Shown: piece by piece, positions 62,104-64,000 of the stretch
How the letters are laid out: each line of letters starts with the position of its first letter
Position numbering within the stretch: position 1 is the first letter of the stretch
Assembly: GCA_045586925.1 (NCBI GenBank)
Contig: JAZNBG010000035.1
Location: 1-64,000 of the forward strand
Direction: 5' to 3'
Length of the DNA stretch: 64,000 nucleotides
Origin: SIG440 sp045586925
Lineage (GTDB): Bacteria > Bacillota > Clostridia > Monoglobales > Monoglobaceae
Notes under the pieces: generated by a model
Told to the model about the DNA's origin: nothing
Databases searched by the model: none
What the model saw: only the letters and a program-made list of their open reading frames with translations
Program-made: the position numbers and the translations under genes

Positions 62104-62150
62104 GGTGTACCCTTGACATTTTCCCCTGCGGCGGCAGATACCTTGGCAGC
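62104..62150. other. attR: right junction of the element in spoVAD
   Basis: Element sequence GGTGTACCCTTGACATTTTC meets spoVAD sequence GCGGCGGCAGATACC at the shared CCTG (62125-62128). Removing the element gives ATG GCA CCT GCG GCG, read Met-Ala-Pro-Ala-Ala, exactly as in SpoVAD. Confidence 0.88.
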
Positions 62151-62520
62151 GCATTTTAAAGACACGGGCAGACAACCTGACTTTTATGACCTGATTTTAT
62201 CGGGTGATTTAGGAATTGTGGGCAAGGCGGCATTAATTGACCTGATGTACGAAAAAGGATACAGAATATCAAGTAATTATGACGATTGCGGTTGTATGAT
62301 TTTTGACATAGACAATCAGGATATGCATGCTGGCGGTTCGGGTTGCGGGTGTCTGGCGGTAACGTTGTGCGGATATATTATGGATATTATTAAGGCGGGA
62401 AAACTGAAAAACGTGCTTTTTATGGGGACGGGAGCATTACTCAGTCCCACATCAACGCTGCAAGGCGGAACAATTCCATCGGTGGCACACGCGGTGGCAA
62501 TTACTGCAGAGAGGGGGTAG
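62113..62520 (+). CDS. spoVAD: SpoVAD, 3' part (gene interrupted by integrative element)
   Basis: The open frame begins at a TTG with no RBS. Its first four codons (TTG-ACA-TTT-TCC) belong to the element. From the CCT at 62125 it encodes the last 130 residues of SpoVAD. Family segments are DTLAAHFKDTGRQPDFYDLI, LSGDLG, DDCGCMIFD, AGGSGCGCLAV and GTGALLSPT. It is very unlikely to be translated on its own. When joined to the 5' part it completes a normal 338-residue protein. The stop is 5 bp before spoVAE. Confidence 0.92.
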   Translation: MTFSPAAADTLAAHFKDTGRQPDFYDLILSGDLGIVGKAALIDLMYEKGYRISSNYDDCGCMIFDIDNQDMHAGGSGCGCLAVTLCGYIMDIIKAGKLKNVLFMGTGALLSPTSTLQGGTIPSVAHAVAITAERG

Positions 62521-62525
62521 AACAA

Positions 62526-62891
62526 ATGGAAATGTTTATGGAATATTTTAATGCTTTCTGGGTTGGGGGTGTATTTTGTGCAATTGCTCAAATTTTGATT
62601 GACAAGACCAAAATGACCCCTGCCAGAATTCTGGTGTCATTTGTGGTTGCAGGCGTGATACTTGGCGGTGTGGGCATATATGAAAAAATTGTTGATTTTG
62701 CGGGGGCGGGTGCAACTGTGCCCATTATCGGATTCGGAAACACCTTGGCAAAGGGCGTTTTAAAGGGGATTCGGCAGAATGGCTTCTTGGGAGTGTTTAC
62801 AGGTGGGGCGTCGGCAGCAGCAGGCGGAATTGCGGCATCGATTTTCTTTGGGTTTTTGGCGGCAATTATTTTCAAGCCGAGGCAGAAATAA
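62526..62891 (+). CDS. spoVAE: Stage V sporulation protein AE
   Basis: A 121-residue membrane protein of the SpoVA channel (the AEb type). It has four hydrophobic segments and the family loop AGAGATVPIIGFGNTLAKGV. It normally sits directly behind spoVAC-AD. Here it is cut off from the operon promoter by 36.6 kb, so its forespore expression probably depends on excision or on a promoter inside the element. RBS GAGGGGGTAG. Confidence 0.93.
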   Translation: MEMFMEYFNAFWVGGVFCAIAQILIDKTKMTPARILVSFVVAGVILGGVGIYEKIVDFAGAGATVPIIGFGNTLAKGVLKGIRQNGFLGVFTGGASAAAGGIAASIFFGFLAAIIFKPRQK

Positions 62892-62982
62892 ACAAAAATT
62901 TTTAAGCTTTAACTATTGCAAAAACTCTCTGAAAATAGTATAATAAAATAGTATATCTATATACTGAGGGGGAGTGTTTTGT

Positions 62983-64000
62983 TTGAAGGAAATCGACAGC
63001 ATTGAAATGGAAAAACAGCGTGATTTTATACAGAAAATCCGCATCGAAAACCAAGCGGCAAACCGACGTCCTCTTGCATTTGTTGAGACCTATGGCTGTG
63101 CGCAAAATGAAAACGATTCTGAACATCTAAAGGGAATGCTTAGTGATATGGGCTATGGCTTTTGTGATAAAGCAGAGGATGCCGATTTGGTGCTTTACAA
63201 CACCTGTGCCGTGCGTGAAAATGCAGAGCTTCGTGTTTTTGGCAACCTTGGTGCTCTTAAGCATCTCAAACGAAAAAAACCGTCGATGATTATCGGCGTT
63301 TGCGGATGTATGATTCAGCAACAACATATTGCCGAACAAATAAAGAAAAAGTACAAGCATGTTGATATGGTATTTGGTACCCACGTTGTATACCGTTTTC
63401 CTCAGCTTTTGAATGATGTATTGGCTGATGGCAGAGTTATTGACATTGAAGACAGCGATGGCAGAATTTTTGAGGGTGTTACATCGGTGCGTGACAATCC
63501 GCCACTTGCGAAAATTCCCATTATGTACGGGTGCAATAACTTCTGTACATATTGTATAGTGCCTTATGTCCGTGGCAGAGAACGTAGCCGCAGCGTCGTG
63601 AATATTTTAAATGAGATACGAGATGTTGCAGCCAAAGGTTATAAAGAGGTTATGCTACTTGGACAAAATGTAAATTCGTACGGCAAGGATTTGCCGGATA
63701 AGATAACTTTTGCGCAGCTTCTGGAGATGGTTTGTGAGGTTGAGGGAATCGAGCGTATTCGTTTTATGACCTCACACCCTAAGGATATTTCGGACGAGCT
63801 GATTGATGTTATGGCTCGGCAGAAAAAAATCTGCAAGCAACTGCATTTGCCGGTGCAATGCGGCTCGGACAGAATTTTAAAGAAAATGAACCGCAGCTAC
63901 ACCCGTGAAAAGTATCTGGATATTGTAAAAAAGGTTCGCGAAAGGATGCCTGAAATTGTTTTGACATCGGATGTTATTGTGGGCTTTCCGGGTGAAACCA
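62983..64000 (+). CDS. miaB: tRNA-2-methylthio-N6-dimethylallyladenosine synthase MiaB (3' end outside window)
   Basis: The first 339 codons of a radical-SAM methylthiotransferase that modifies A37 of tRNAs reading U-starting codons. The N-terminal MTTase domain has its three cluster cysteines in ETYGCAQNENDSE, YNTCAVRENAE and GVCGCMIQQ. The radical-SAM motif is YGCNNFCTYCIVPYVRG, and LLGQNVNSYG follows. TTG 62983 is chosen for its spacing from GAGGGGGAG. The C-terminal TRAM domain lies beyond the window. Confidence 0.95.
   Translation, partial: MKEIDSIEMEKQRDFIQKIRIENQAANRRPLAFVETYGCAQNENDSEHLKGMLSDMGYGFCDKAEDADLVLYNTCAVRENAELRVFGNLGALKHLKRKKPSMIIGVCGCMIQQQHIAEQIKKKYKHVDMVFGTHVVYRFPQLLNDVLADGRVIDIEDSDGRIFEGVTSVRDNPPLAKIPIMYGCNNFCTYCIVPYVRGRERSRSVVNILNEIRDVAAKGYKEVMLLGQNVNSYGKDLPDKITFAQLLEMVCEVEGIERIRFMTSHPKDISDELIDVMARQKKICKQLHLPVQCGSDRILKKMNRSYTREKYLDIVKKVRERMPEIVLTSDVIVGFPGET

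Larger units (their letters stand above)
25557..62125 (+). mobile_element. 36,569-bp integrative element interrupting spoVAD
   Basis: The boundaries are defined by SpoVAD homology on both sides. Removing 25557-62125 joins codon 208 to the remainder and restores 338 codons without a frameshift. It carries a large serine recombinase 130 bp from attR, two tyrosine recombinases and a small resolvase. Cargo is a defence cassette and a type VII secretion cluster. It is visibly more AT-rich than the host flanks. I see no relaxase, type IV secretion, capsid or tail genes, so it appears to move by excision and integration only, or with outside help. Confidence 0.93.

Noticed and set aside
62102..62112. 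Start codon at 62102 that might let the spoVAD 3' part be translated
   Set aside because: ATG-GTG-TAC-CCT is followed at once by TGA. The in-frame TTG at 62113 has no ribosome binding site.
25557..62125. Conjugative element or prophage
   Set aside because: I find no relaxase, coupling protein, VirB4-type ATPase, capsid, portal, terminase or tail genes. The only FtsK-like ATPase has the FHA and membrane layout of EssC.
18..64000. tRNA or rRNA genes
   Set aside because: No cloverleaf with a GGTTCGAATCC-type T-arm, and no rRNA-like stretches, were seen anywhere, including next to the integration site.

Overview
The window comes from an endospore-forming, Gram-positive, low-GC anaerobe of the Clostridia type. 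The host genes include spoIIP and the spoVAC-AD-AE cluster, S-layer-homology (SLH) proteins, cohesin and dockerin modules, an ECF-transporter S component, a rubredoxin-type flavoprotein and TrmFO. No rRNA, tRNA or CRISPR array is visible. The species is not identified.

Host region left of the island (1-25556). An exported cohesin-SLH / dockerin / cohesin-like operon ends with a 59-residue peptide gene (596-3487). Next come hairpin-rich dispersed repeats holding two compact loci that look like type I toxin-antitoxin pairs (3659-4753). A Fic protein, a rubredoxin flavoprotein and an ECF S component lie on the minus strand. metK, recR, a QueG-like gene and an RlmD-like gene are followed by an acyltransferase, a flavodoxin, a TraX-like protein and a TIM-barrel protein. 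Then come spoIIP with a sigma-E-like promoter, a lone fumarase alpha subunit (minus strand), an M14 peptidase, trmFO, a large SLH surface protein behind three tandem promoters, malQ and spoVAC.

The main feature is a 36,569-bp integrative element (about 25557-62125) inserted inside spoVAD. The 5' part of spoVAD (208 codons) lies at 24935-25558 and the 3' part (130 codons plus stop) at 62128-62520. Joining them at the shared CCTG gives a 338-codon uninterrupted reading frame, the usual SpoVAD length. A large serine recombinase gene sits 130 bp inside the right end. This is the layout of the skin-type elements that interrupt sporulation genes. SpoVA proteins are made in the forespore, however, so excision would affect the heritable chromosome.

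Inside the element, from left to right: an orphan HigB-like toxin and an exported transglutaminase-like protein; a defence cassette (ATPase-DUF234, BcgI-like two-subunit restriction-modification, Kiwa KwaA/KwaB) flanked by 300-bp direct repeats; a small serine resolvase; a SLOG-fold protein; a tyrosine recombinase followed by what looks like an invertible promoter (two inverted 9-6-9 sites around a terminator and a promoter); a TetR regulator; and a 20-kb same-strand cluster encoding an unusual type VII secretion system. That cluster has an FHA-bearing EssC ATPase, a YukD-like protein, three WXG100 proteins, a possible EspG-like chaperone, a candidate effector with its DUF4176 partner, a PP2C phosphatase, two Hanks kinases, and an active plus a degenerate beta-lactamase-fold protein. 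Canonical EssA, EssB and EsaA are not seen. The right end holds two tandem candidate ncRNA units, a second tyrosine recombinase, a small conserved-looking ORF and the large serine recombinase. No relaxase, conjugation or phage structural genes are seen.

Right of the element the host sequence resumes with the 3' part of spoVAD, spoVAE and the start of miaB, which runs off the window.
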